DNA of 64,000 nt, from the NCBI GenBank assembly GCA_950295325.1, contig OX485803.1:17484001-17548000 (forward strand). The letters run 5' to 3'. This DNA is from Polytrichum commune. Its lineage: Eukaryota > Streptophyta > Polytrichopsida > Polytrichales > Polytrichaceae. The notes beneath the pieces are model-generated. The model worked only from the letters and a program-made list of their open reading frames with translations. It was not told the origin of the DNA and ran no database searches. This document shows positions 22,290 through 33,490 of the stretch, one piece after another; positions within the stretch are counted from its first letter, which is position 1, and every line of letters starts with the position of its first letter. The translations under genes were made by a program, and so were the position numbers.

Positions 22290-24130
22290 TTCCACTAGGT
22301 AGATGATAGGGTACACGTAGGGCTAGGTATTAGTGGTGTCCATGGAAGCCCATCCATTAGGAAGGCGTAAATGCAACGAACTATTTTGTAGTATGAAAAT
22401 AATTATTTTTAGATTGTCCGACTCCGAAAGTCCCTCATCCCAAGCCGGGTAGGTGGGGAGCTTTGTATCATATGTGTAGATCATTCATTGCACGTGCTAG
22501 ATAAAGGAGGTCCTTTCAAAACTTGTCCCTTAAGTTGGTGGTTATAGGTATACCGTTCCATTAGGTTTCACTAGACTTAGGTTTACATTGGGCCCAATTC
22601 ACACGACCGGAAGTTTTTGAAACATTGGGAGACCTATCATTGGTTGAGAGAGGTAAGTAGCTACCACGCGAGAGGAAGGGCAACAATGTGGCATCGATGA
22701 CATATCAATTCATTTCCTAATACAATTTAGGTACACAAATCTCATGTGGCACAACAACAAAAACTCAACAAAGGAGTGGCACTAGTTTGTGAAAATCCTA
22801 GAAATGTGGAGGAAGAAATAGGAATTGGAAGAGGGAAGTGTTTTCATTGGAAACTATACTTTATGATACAAACCCAGTTGCCACCGTAGTCGAAGAACGT
22901 CTCCTCTACCTTATGGTCATGTAGTTTGAGCTTTGGTGTCCAAGACCAAAGAAACTCTAAATCGAGCAATCTCATTGCTTAAGAGATAATTGTTAGACAA
23001 AAGGAGATTTCCATTAGGGTCCACATCCAATATATGAAAAGTAAATTAAGTGGGCTTATGTAACACCACTCTCTTGCCAAATTTTGGCAATCTCAACTCA
23101 AGGAAAAATTAGTCCACCCAAATTAAGAAACCAAACTTCATCAAAACTTGGGTCCAACCCTTGAGCCCAAAAGCAACCTCTATGAAGGGGTGCTTAGAAT
23201 CCCAAGTCTATTAGATGAGGACCCAATTGTAGAGCCACACGAAAGTAGTCACTTGGATGCTAAATTTGACATTGAGTCATGACATATCACCACATTTTCA
23301 CCCTCCTCCATATTACAAGAGATACTTACATGGATGTATACAAATGACTTTGTGCCCATTGCCCATGGCCAAGGCTTTGTGGTGTCTACGTAAACTCATC
23401 CTTAGAAAGGTGAAAGTGCAACAACCTATTCTATAGCTCAAAAGTTGTCACTTTCTAGATGATTGGATTCAAGAATTGGCTTCAAATCCCAAAATCAGTC
23501 TAGTGGTGGTAAGTTGAAATTAGTCAAACCTCAACATTTAGGGATCTTGTTTTTTTTACTAGAACCCCTTCATCTATAGACACTACAAACCTCCATGGGA
23601 GGGGAATTATTGCATACAAGTGAACCTCTCATGCATCCAACATCAAAACTTGAACCCCCCCCCCTTCCCCTATAGTAAGTTTGTGGTTGATTCATCTCAA
23701 GTGACTTAGAATAAACCAATTTGGATGTTCAAAGCTAATTCCGGTGTCAAATCAACCAACATAACATTATCTAGTTGAATATGTATGTTGGGTAGGACCA
23801 GATTTAACTAGATTCTATATGAAATTATGCTTTTGCTTATCCTTTCAACAAAGCACTCCACTAACATATTAAACTTCATAAAATCAGGTGAAACAATGTC
23901 ATTGATATTATTGGAATGAAACGGATGATAACAATTGAATAATGTTATAAAAGATCGTAACAATCAGGTTGCATACTCTATCAGCCCTTTTATGTCCGAT
24001 GAGTTTACCACTTGTATGCGATAATTCCCTCTCACCATGAACTCCAAGCCTTGGCCCCAACCAAAGAATACATCTAGTTAGGTATAATGTATCAATATGA
24101 ATACGTAACATGCTTCATTGTAACTCGTCC
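22290..24130 (+). repeat. Region of dispersed-repeat fragments shared with 39.9-40.2 kb and 43.4-43.7 kb
   Basis: At 22300-22450, 23370-23480 and 43460-43570 the motif TCCATTAGGAAGG...GTGAAA..GCAACGAACTATT and TTTTTAGAT..TCCGACTCCG recurs. At 23550-23720 ACTAGAACCCCTTCA and AAGTTTGTGGTTGATTCATC match 43635-43660 and 39975-40000. At 23985-24015 TATGCGATAATTCCCTCTC matches 40133-40151. These are pieces of one old, much-rearranged repeat family. I could not identify a protein in it. Confidence 0.55.
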
Positions 24131-25018
24131 ATTGTTGGGTAAGCACTTGCTAGTTGGTGCAACTTCCAAACGAGAAGAGCATAGCCTGGTGTAATAAAAG
24201 GCTCATACTTGTTGGTAATTGAGATATCTATAAGGTATGTGGGCCTTAGATTTGGGTGAACCAACCCATACACTCGTTCCTTGTTGGATGCCTAAACCCT
24301 TGCCTCCAAGGAACCAGTGTACGGGTTGTTTCGCCCCACTTGTGGGCCTTATGTCTCTTCTTAATTATATACCTATGTTAAAGTGGTAAAAGGTAAGTGG
24401 GCTTCCTTTGGTTGAGTGTTGTGTAATTATCTATGGATCTAAGAACAGACACCAAAATACATGTGTATAATAAAAGTTTGGACTATGTGCTCAAAATTTG
24501 TACACCATTCTAGCTTCAATTGTCTTTGTGTATGACTTTACTACAAGGGCATACAATGGCCATGTAATTATTTATGAACTAAACACAAGCCTTTATTGCG
24601 AAGATTTTTTTTTAGCAAAGTGTTGTCGTGATGTGTGCCGGTTAAAGGTCGAAACTTGGCAATTATATGAGTTGGTGGAGTTTTTATATGTTAGTAAAAT
24701 GATGTTAGTATGGTCATATTCTAGTTTGTAGTATTTGAAGATTGGTCATAGTTTGAAGACCGGTCATAGTTTAATAACTGGGTAGGGTAAAGTTAGGTTA
24801 GGGTGGATTAGGACTAAGCAGCGGCGGCGGCGGCCAAGCCTTAGCCGCAAAGGGGGTCTTTGTACCCTAACCCCAAAGGCTTTGTATTGGCCAAGGGGGT
24901 CCAAAGGAAGGGTATTTAAGGGAGGGAAGTTGGGGTGATTAGCATCTTTATTTTTTATTTATTTTTCTTCTTCTTGGAGGTATTCAGGTTTTAAAGCTTG
25001 GAGTGTGGGAGTTTCTTG
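24131..25018. other. Gene-free tract with a promoter-like segment
   Basis: No gene is seen. Near 24822 a (GCG)n stretch occurs, and at 24915-24930 GGGTATTTAAGGGAGG looks like a TATA element about 90 bases before the 24-base tandem repeats. No reading frame follows it, so its meaning is open. Confidence 0.3.
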
Positions 25019-25117
25019 AGAGTTAAAGAGTTGGACTTCTTTAGAGTTAGAGAGTTGGAGCTTTTTTAGAGTTAGAGAGTTGGACTTCTTTAGAGTTAGA
25101 GAGTTGGAACTTCTTGA
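25019..25117 (+). repeat. Four tandem copies of a 24-base unit
   Basis: Units of the form AGAGTTAGAGAGTTGGACTT with a CTTT tail follow each other with few changes; one has an extra base. Confidence 0.8.
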
Positions 25118-25544
25118 GGGTTTAAGAGTTTCCTTTAGTATTTCTAAGCACTAGGGAGCTTGAGAACGATGAGGTGAGTAGAAGACGTGTGAACAGACAC
25201 TTGAGGCATAGTTGCATTTCTACACTTTGTTTGATAGAGAGCATATTTTGAAACTTGGTTAACTTAGTTTATGCATGATTAGATTATAAACTTGATGTGA
25301 GAATTTAGAGAGATATTTGGTAAGGTACTTCATGTGTATGTAAGTTTCGAAAGATACTTGATAGTGAATGATGATAATTTTAAATGAAAGTTACTATGAA
25401 ACCTCCAACAACCTACCATGTCTAGAAACTTCGTGTTTTCCGGGCATCTCACAACAAATTACATGACAACGTACTAGGACATGGATTTAGCTCATGGTCG
25501 GTACCTTGATCATGTATTTAGTGTGTCAATTTCATTTAAGTCTA

Positions 25545-25712
25545 CCATAACATTATTAAGCAGTGTGCATTTGTTCATGTAGACCCTGAGAATATAAACA
25601 TGGAATGCCGCAACTAGTGCACATTCACATTGAATTTGCACTAGCTACGACATTTGTGAATATATTCTAAAGACCCACATGACCAAACACACACTACTTA
25701 ATAATGTTATGG
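25545..25712. mobile_element. Small palindromic element (hairpin MITE)
   Basis: Two arms of about 80 bases are inverted copies. The left begins CCATAACATTATTAAG and the right ends CTTAATAATGTTATGG; the arms include GTGTGCATTTGTTCATGT and its counterpart. A shorter hairpin with the same terminal motif lies at 38205-38307, which suggests one family. Confidence 0.65.
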
Positions 25713-26113
25713 GGTGTGATGATTTTGTTTAGCCTCTACCAAGGTCCAACTTACGGTTGGTATATTAGTAATGATTTTGCCTTTGTAGGATAATACGTCC
25801 CATTGCTATTTTCAGAAACGGGTTTGTATTACAACCGACAACTGCATTGGTTCAACCCACATGTGGCATTGCACATCCTAGATTGAACATTGAATTTCAT
25901 AGGGGATGCTCAAAAAAATAGTGTAACAACACACATCTCTGCTTACATATGGGCCCAAGGGGTAAGCTCTTCATACCACGTACACACTACTGTAAGTGTA
26001 AGAAGGGTTATTATTTGAGGCATTAGTGTACATAATATACCTAAGGGAGGGGTGTTATTTTTCTCGAGTGTGTACATTTAAGAAGGCTATTATGAATTTT
26101 GAAGTTAAAATTA

Positions 26114-27670
26114 CAAACAAAACTGAGTACATTGTACACAAACTCAACTTCGGCTCCCATTGTCAGCTAATTCAAATCAAAAAACAAAGTGATGAAGTGT
26201 TCAAAGTAAGAGTCCATGTAATCAATTACATAAATGTGAAACCAAAAAGTGAAAAGGGTTTAGGGTTTCTAAAATAAGAAATGTTGAAGTGGTCAGGGTT
26301 ACAATACTCAATTCTATTTGCCGCCATTTTTTCAACATAGACATCTTTGTGTGCATTGCGTAGTTGAGAACATTGTGAGATTCCTTGTGCATTGTGTAGC
26401 CTTGGTTTCATAGTACGTGAGGTGTAATTTGTAGAATCATTATAGCCGTATGCCTCCATTGTTTCAAAAACAGAAGCACTAAGCTTTGGTGCAACTTAGA
26501 AGCGGTGAATCTACTCGCACAATTGTCCTTTACTGGGCATGAGCCAATCTTCTATAGCCCATCTGAGGAAGGATGTAAGGGGCGAGATTGAGAAACAAAT
26601 AAGAGGCCGCCCAAAGCTTCTTGCAAACCAAGAGAAGAGGCGTTGTGTCACTCTTGTTACTAAAGGTCAACTTGGAACTGCATCTATGACAACAAAACAA
26701 CTTTGATATGAGATAGGTAAATTGTTTTCTGACATCATTGTGAGGCGTGCTTTGAGAGAAGTTGGATTGGGTGCACAAGTGCAGCAAAGGAAGTCGTTTA
26801 TGAGTCGTAAACATGTTTTTGCATGCATGAGGTCTGCTCAAAAGTATGAGAATTAGATCATTGATGATTGGAAAAGTGTAATTCTCAGTGACGAGACATA
26901 GATAAATAGGTTTAACTTCAATGGTAGGTTATGATGTTGGATTGGAGATGGAGAACGCGTTGGACCTCAACACGTCCATCAGACTGTGGAGCATGATGGT
27001 GGGTCAGTGATGATTTGGGGATGCATAATGGTTTTTGGGCCAGGAGTATGGTACATAATTGAAGGTTGGATAGATATGCATCTATAAATTTCTTGTGGTC
27101 CACTATATAGAATTACAATTTGGATCCAATTAGGTTGGTCTTTCAACATGATAATAATCCCAAGCACGCGAGCAAGATCATGCAAGAATGGTTGGCATCA
27201 CAACCATTTGAACTCCTTCAATGGCCTGCACAATCTCCACAACTTGAATCCCATTGAACACTTATGGGCACTTCTCAAACAACACTTGAATGAATTTACA
27301 ACACCTCCAAGAGGTATCCAAGAATTATGGGAATGTGTGTTCAGTGTATCCCACTTTCAATGAACATGATTGCATGGCGTTTTATGAGAGCATGCCAGGA
27401 AGAATTAACATTGTGTTAAAGAATAGGGGTTATTAGACCAATTACTAAAGATTTTGTTGGCAACTTGAACAAAACTGAGTATTTGTATATACTTTCTCAT
27501 TTGGCTTTGCAACATGTTTTTATTAGTATCAATGTAATTTGGAATTTTGCATACATGTGCACAGATTTGTGCAATATCATGTCCGATTTTAAATCTAAAA
27601 AATAATCTATGAAATTTTCATGGTTGTTTGTTGAAGATGAGTTTGTTCAAAGTGTACTTTGTTTTGTCTG
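26114..27670 (+). mobile_element. Decayed Tc1-type element (Tc1/mariner, DD34E type)
   Basis: The left end reads CAAACAAAACTGAGTACA and the right end, as complement, CAGACAAAACAAAGTACA, with ACAAACTCA and CTTC further inside both. TA lies directly outside each end (26112-26113 and 27671-27672). The 1,557-base size is normal for a Tc1 element, and it encloses a transposase relic in the expected place. Confidence 0.75.
26570..27363 (+). pseudogene. Tc1-type transposase relic
   Basis: One frame from about 26590 to 27090 reads RGRPKLLANQEKRRC (the GRPR-like motif between the two helix-turn-helix domains), WKSVILSDET (first catalytic Asp), GGSVMIWGCIMVFGPG and IEGWIDMHL, interrupted by stops at TTTGATATG (after KQL), after KYEN, after SDET, after NGRL and after DMHL. 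A second frame follows with VFQHDNNPKHASKIMQEWL (second Asp), and a third with NLNPIEHLWALLKQHLNEF (the catalytic Glu). At least five stops and two frame changes make it a fossil. DD34E Tc1 elements are typical of animals and fungi and less often reported in plants. Confidence 0.85.
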
Positions 27671-27672
27671 TA

Positions 27673-28354
27673 ACTATAGGTAATGTGTGTCATCTCACAT
27701 TTGCCAGGGACCCCTTGTATCCCACGTGGAAACTACATTGTGGCACATGCAAAGATGAAGTAGGGAGCCCTTTATGATAATCCTCAATGACTACCGTGCC
27801 CATTCTTGTTAGGGTTTGCATTTGAGATCTAGGTTTTTACAAATTGGAGGCTCTTGGAGTGCTCATAGGATCCCGTGAGTTTTGCTCTCGAGATTGTGCT
27901 ATTGTCAGGCTATTGTCTTTGTTTGTTTGATGCAATTGTTGATTCACAACCTTTGAGTGAATTTTTTATTTTATGACTTTCTCATGAGTAAATGAGAGTG
28001 GACTATATAATTTAGGCATTTTTTATTTCATACTTTCTATTTTGTATATGTAGTGAAGGCATTTATCAAACTAAATTGAAACGATCAGTATAACTACATG
28101 AGTACATTTTCTAGCTTGACATTAGAACGTATACATTTTATTCCTTCTATATTTATAGGGGATTCACTTTCATAGTGACCCATGCACATCATTTAGGTTT
28201 CCAATAAAGCAAAGTGTGAAGTAGTAATACATCCAAAGTCATTGCCTTCACGACCACAAATGTTTTACAAATAGACACTATTCACTTTGGCCCCTTATCG
28301 AGACTAGAGTTTTTCTTCTTCTTTCCAATTAAGAGTCCACCCTTGGGTTCTTGG
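27673..28354. other. Gene-free tract
   Basis: A+T-rich DNA between the Tc1 relic and the hAT element; no gene or repeat boundary is seen. Confidence 0.4.
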
Positions 28355-28362
28355 TTCCAAAC

Positions 28363-29281
28363 CAGTGTTGAACGGGTATGTTGTAAAGTGCATACAGGGG
28401 AGGCCTGGTTTTTGAAATTTTCTTGGAAATGTAGAACATCGAGGTATTGATATTACAAAGGTTTTGTATTTTCAAGGTAGGGTATGTGTATGTGGTCTTG
28501 TAAAATTTCTTGAATTTTAGGGTACGTGTTATGGTGTGATTTTTTTTCATATACCAGGGTGCCCAGTGCAAGGGTATGGTATGTCATTTTAAGGTTTTTA
28601 AGAGAGAATTTAATTAATTAATAATTTAATTTTTAAAAAAAAATCCAAAACAGATGAAGCATGAACTTGAGCAAACTGATCAAATTGAATCATGATTTGA
28701 ATTTATCAAATTGTCATGCTTGACTAAGTATTGAATCGGATCAACATGGACTACTTCGACCAACATCAGTTTAATCAAACAAAGTTGAATTGATAAAAAA
28801 CAATCAAACAATGCCCTCAAGCTAAATCTCACTCTAGCTCACCCGCTGCAATCAACTCCTCTTCACTAAACTTGTTTAGCAAACAGAAACCCTAGTTGTT
28901 ATATGAAGTTGGTGCTTCAAGCAAAGACAAAACGGAATTACCTCTTCTTGAAGGTGCAACACCCTCTCTCCCACATTAATCAACGTTGCTAGCTTAACCC
29001 CAGCAACAAAGCTCCACTACTTGTAGTATGCTGTGCACACAACAAACCCGTACATCGCCGGAAGCAGGCATAATGAACAAAGACGTGCATGTTTAAGGGT
29101 TTCCAAGCTCATTGTTGAGCAAGGTACGGGTTAGTGACCAGGTTTAGGGTTGGCAGTGAGTCCAGGGCCCGGGTATGAACCTGGTATTTGCGCACTGCTT
29201 GGTAGTTCAAGCTGGTATCACAAACCAGTGTACATACCCTTTTACAGACCCGTGTGCGGGACAGATACCCGTTCAACACTG
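28363..29281. mobile_element. Non-autonomous hAT element with perfect 8-base target duplication
   Basis: Terminal inverted repeats are CAGTGTTGAACGGGTA on the left and its complement on the right. The bases TTCCAAAC occur directly outside both ends (28355-28362 and 29282-29289), the 8-base duplication typical of hAT. The 919-base interior has no transposase frame. Subterminal sequence is also partly inverted (CATACAGG-like and GTACATACCC). The perfect duplication suggests a fairly recent insertion. Confidence 0.9.
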
Positions 29282-29289
29282 TTCCAAAC

Positions 29290-31474
29290 GAATGTAGTGA
29301 AGGCTTATTTTTATGTGTGATTTAGGGGGGAAAGGGGGGATCATTCAATAACAAGTTTTTTTTGGCTTTGATAATGAATAAGTCAATCATAGGAGCTTCA
29401 AAAAGTATGAGAAAAATGGCGTGATTGCATGAGGCTGATACTTAGTGCAACTTACAGAGGGCTATGTCCTATGATTATCCTTCACACATGGTCACTTCTA
29501 GTTGGTTGTTTAACCGAGGCCAAACATTAGCTCATGTCAAAAACCATTGCAAAAGGCAAAACCAATAATTCATTGCAGTGCGGTTCAGCCTTAAAGCAAT
29601 TTCATAAGCCATAATGCAAACATCTATACAAAAAATTGATACGAACTCAAAAGCAACAATAAATGCATTAATTGTGGAAGCATGAATCGATGACATCTCC
29701 AAACAAAGTGATGGAAAAGTATGAAAAAAAAGAAAAACAAATGTGCCAGCACCGAATTGCTAAAAAGTATACAATTTGTAGATGCCAACAAAACACCAAA
29801 CTCTCATAACAAAGCACCATGACCTAAACCGATCTCTTCCATGTTGCTTACCTAAACCCGTCATCCAATGTTCTTCAACCCATTTTTTCATTTGTTGACA
29901 AAGTTTCATCCACTATGGGCTGAATGGGAGAATGTATGTACTATAACCCTTTTGCAATTATTTTATACCATGGTATCTTAGAAATAATATAGATCTAATT
30001 TCATGGAATTAATAACACCCTACATTGTTTTCAATTCAAAATCACATATTTGCGTGGGGTCTATTTTATTTTAAAACCACTTCAATTATTTTGATACCAT
30101 CATTAAAAAAGACACTATCTTTGGCCACATGTCATTTCTAATTTTCAGGGAGTGTCGGTCTCATATGGCCATGATTTGGATATGTTAATCATCTCGCACT
30201 AATCGTGTGTTTCATATCCTAGGAGAAGTGGGTGTAAAGTTGAAAGTGTATGTTTTTGGCCCACTTAGGTTATGGCAAGGCTTGTAGTTATGAATGGACA
30301 CCACAAAGACACACACATGTTAAGACAAGATTGGATTGGATGCTCAAAGCATGCAAACCCATGGGCCATTATAGTTCACCAACGATCACTCAAACACAAA
30401 CGAGAAAGAGAAGCAATTTATAAGTGTTGCATCTTGATGCTTTGTGATTTGCAATTGTTAACATGCCCACTCAAGTGGGAGCTACACCTTTCACACTTAT
30501 TAATGTGGCTCATATAACTTGACATACCATGATAATTTTGGTCAATATAAATTTTAATCTAACCCATGCCATTTTTTAACCTAGAGTATTAAATGTTCAA
30601 AACTAAATATAAAGAATCATGTTTTACAAAACATGATTATCGTAGGTTGAAATTTAGTATCCGTATAGTATCAATATAAGATATCATTATTTTATGAACA
30701 TTTTATCATTTTAGACTACAATATTATATTTACTTCGATTCTGAACCAACCTGATACACTATATTATAACTCACACACATAATATAGTGTATCATGGTAT
30801 TCCCTACCCAATCTAACTTACAACTCACAATAAGAGGTGCCATGTCCCTGGCTCCCACCGAAATGGTGGCTATGCAAGGAGGGACGTAGCATATGGGTTG
30901 TTCAATAAATCGTTTTTGTAATGCATGCAACCCCTTTTGGGCAATGGGTGTAGAATGCATCAGAGAGGGGGCTCCAGGGCACTCAAGTGGGAAGAGAGTT
31001 CCCAATGGAGTTCCCTTCTTCTTGAGCACCCCTTGACCCCGCTCTCTATAAGCTAAAAGGATGAAGATTGCAAACAAACCGGAAAGAGCGTTGATGGCTA
31101 CTAGATGCTAGGTTCTAATCCTTGTGCTGCATGAGATGCGGGTTTAAATCCCCACCCGGACATCTTCATGCACTCACTTTTTTTTTTAATAGCGAAGTGT
31201 GGCTCTTGCAACTTAGTCCAAGTGGAGCTTAGTTCCAAGTTCATTGGAAACGCTTGAAGATCCATTTGTTGGGAACACCAATCTTGGATGGAATCCACGA
31301 ACTGAATAATTCTCAGGAAGCAGCGGATCGCCCTGAACTAAAAAAAGAGTACATCAATCTTAGCCCTACATATAGATCCGACGGCCCGGATCCCATGACC
31401 ATCCTTGCATGGAACACTCCTTTCGGTAGGAGCTAGGGACTTGGATAATACGGGTGTGAGGTGTAGATATAGCT
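29290..31474. other. Gene-free tract
   Basis: No gene is seen. A near-perfect hairpin with 15-base arms, GATACACTATATTAT and its complement, lies at 30753-30793. At 31090-31190 two box-B-like motifs (GGTTCTAATCC and GGGTTTAAATCC) are followed by a T-run, a weak hint of a tRNA-derived SINE. Confidence 0.4.
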
Positions 31475-31477
31475 TAA

Positions 31478-31847
31478 GGGCAAGCCCAGTGACCCTGCAC
31501 CTGCATCTGCGTGTGCGCTTTCTGATCCGCGATGCGAATGCAGATGCAGGATACTGGCCCAGTCACCCTGCTATACCCTAAAGTTGGATGTAAAGTAATA
31601 CAGGAAGTGCAGAACTCCCTGCATTTCAGCGAGATATGCAGGGTGCCTGCTATCAGCTAAGGACAAACAACTTCATGGCGGCCTTTAACTAAAGACAACT
31701 CAATATGGTAGGGCCGCAAAAAACTACTAATCATTTTAGAGGAAATTCTTTGGTAGTAAGATAGAATGAGTGGCAGTTTTGCCTGGATCTGCATTTGCAT
31801 TCTGGGTGGAGGCCACTTTTCATTCCCGGGAATGACTGGGCTTGCTC
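31478..31847. mobile_element. Tourist-like (PIF/Harbinger) MITE, TAA duplication
   Basis: The ends are GGGCAAGCCCAGT and, as complement, GAGCAAGCCCAGT. TAA flanks both sides (31475-31477 and 31848-31850). The 370-base interior has a second inverted pair built on CCCAGTGACCCTGC and CCCAGTCACCCTGC. It carries no frame. A TATA-like TATATAG begins five bases beyond its right duplication, close to the DUF506 gene. Confidence 0.85.
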
Positions 31848-31850
31848 TAA

Positions 31851-33490
31851 GTATATAGATTTCTGAAAGCACACGACTCGCCCTACCCTTCCTTCAACTA
31901 CGAATGGAGAGAGTCGTCAAACGTTCATCCTCAGACATGTCATCCATCCTTGTTCATATGTCGTCCATCAATTCTCATCCGTGGCGATGTCATCCATCCT
32001 TGGGTCAAAGTCGCCATCAGGCGCCCTTCTCTGTTCGCAACTTTAATTTGTTCCGTTTTGCTGAGAAAGTGCTCGGATGCGCTTTACAAGAAGCAAACAG
32101 GATTTCCTCTAAGTATGCACTGCAGATGCGTAGGCTTACTGTGGAGGATTTTGTGGCCGTAAGTACCGATAGAGGCGCAGACACGGAGAGAGAAACAGAG
32201 AGGCGCTTGTGAAGCTAATCGGTGAAGTGACGCCATTGCTGCTGCTCACAAAGCTGCCTTGTGTATATTGGTCTTTATTTATGTAAAGATTTTAATTAGT
32301 GCGCATCTCAGTGTACGTGAGTAGCAGTGAAGCAGCCGTGAAGGAAGGGTGAGGGTTACAGTGAGTAGGTTCACTGTGGCTTCTTGTGCATTGAGTCTGT
32401 ATGTATCTGTCGGGAGGTTTGCAGCTCAGATAGCAGAGCTGCAGTGGTTTTCTGAGGAGGATTAATGTGCGAGAGAGTTCAGTTGAAGTTATATTTCGCT
32501 CCACATTCGATTGGTTTTCCGGGAGTTAGCTTTGGGAGCGAGTTTTGGACAGGAGCCGAACGAGTCATTGAAGAGTGAGGAAGAAGTCGGTACGTGATTA
32601 TGCGCTCTCATTTGTGTTCTCGATTCGCAGCTGCACGACCTTGGAGGAACTTATATTCACATTGTTAATGAGAGTAATGAGCAGAGCAGACAACGGTAAT
32701 ATATAGCTTTGCTGATTAACCAAGTGTGAGAATATGAGCTCGGTGATCGGAGGCGTGTTTTCTGTTAGAAGGAAGGCGAGTCCAGGACAATTGGCACATC
32801 TTTGTATAAATTCTGTTCGAGTCGCGGAACATATAATCATTCCGTGGCTGAGCTGTTGTGTAACCGCTACTCATGTTTCTTCTGCTTGAGCTATTATTGC
32901 ACTGACATCGTTCTTGTTGCGTATTTCACGCAGGCATCGAGTTTGAGAAGGCCGCATCCATAACCACTTACATTTGAAACTCGAAAGCTTCCGACAGTCC
33001 TTTTGTGGAGAAGTCCACCCCGACTGTACTGTGACGTAATCTTGAGTGTCGATTTTAATTTCTTACTGTCTTGTGACAGTCGACCGTGAAAATCAGCAGT
33101 TATCAAGATAGATAGGCAGCAGGCCCGATTGAATGTGCAGTGGAAGGTTCTTGTACCACGAAAAATGACACATACTTTGTTCCTTACCATCGATCAGTTG
33201 CCTGCTTGAACGTATTTCTTTTCCTCATATGCGGATACTCGATCGGTTTCCAAGCTAACACTGTCCCACAGAGCCAATTTAAAGCTCAAATGTACAGTAA
33301 GTGACATAGATACATCCTCTACAAGCCAGCAGAATTCAATCTGCAACGAACTCTGGATAGTTTGAGGAGACTTCACACTTTGGGTATCTGGATACGTCAC
33401 TTAATTGCCTCTTTCTTAAGATCTCTTGACATATAGCTGTGAGCACCTGCTTCTGTAACAGCATTCAAAATTTCGACGCCTTCCGTAAGC
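31851..33490 (+). promoter_or_regulatory. Probable promoter and long 5' leader of the DUF506 gene
   Basis: The G+C content rises here and the DNA is free of repeats. AAGTATATAGATT (about 31850-31862) is a candidate TATA box. A frame with ATG at 31904 runs 85 codons to a strong donor (GCC|GTAAGT at 32158-32159), and an acceptor CTGTAACAG lies at 33453-33461, 29 bases before the DUF506 start. If these are joined the upstream frame stops before the DUF506 ATG, so it would act as an upstream ORF in a spliced leader; it could also be an unrelated small gene. Neither has protein support. Confidence 0.35.

Larger units (their letters stand above)
18906..22290. other. Gene-free tract with microsatellites
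   Basis: Apart from the two microsatellites listed separately and a (CTATAT)n stretch near 21692-21716, I see no gene, element end or recognisable protein fragment. The frames that are open here have no coding character. Confidence 0.4.

Noticed and set aside
24622-25230. Solo LTR
   Set aside because: A TATA-like motif and tandem repeats suggested it, but no matching target duplication or second copy was found.
31090-31190. tRNA gene or SINE
   Set aside because: Two box-B-like motifs and a T-run are present, but no cloverleaf or clear box A could be formed.
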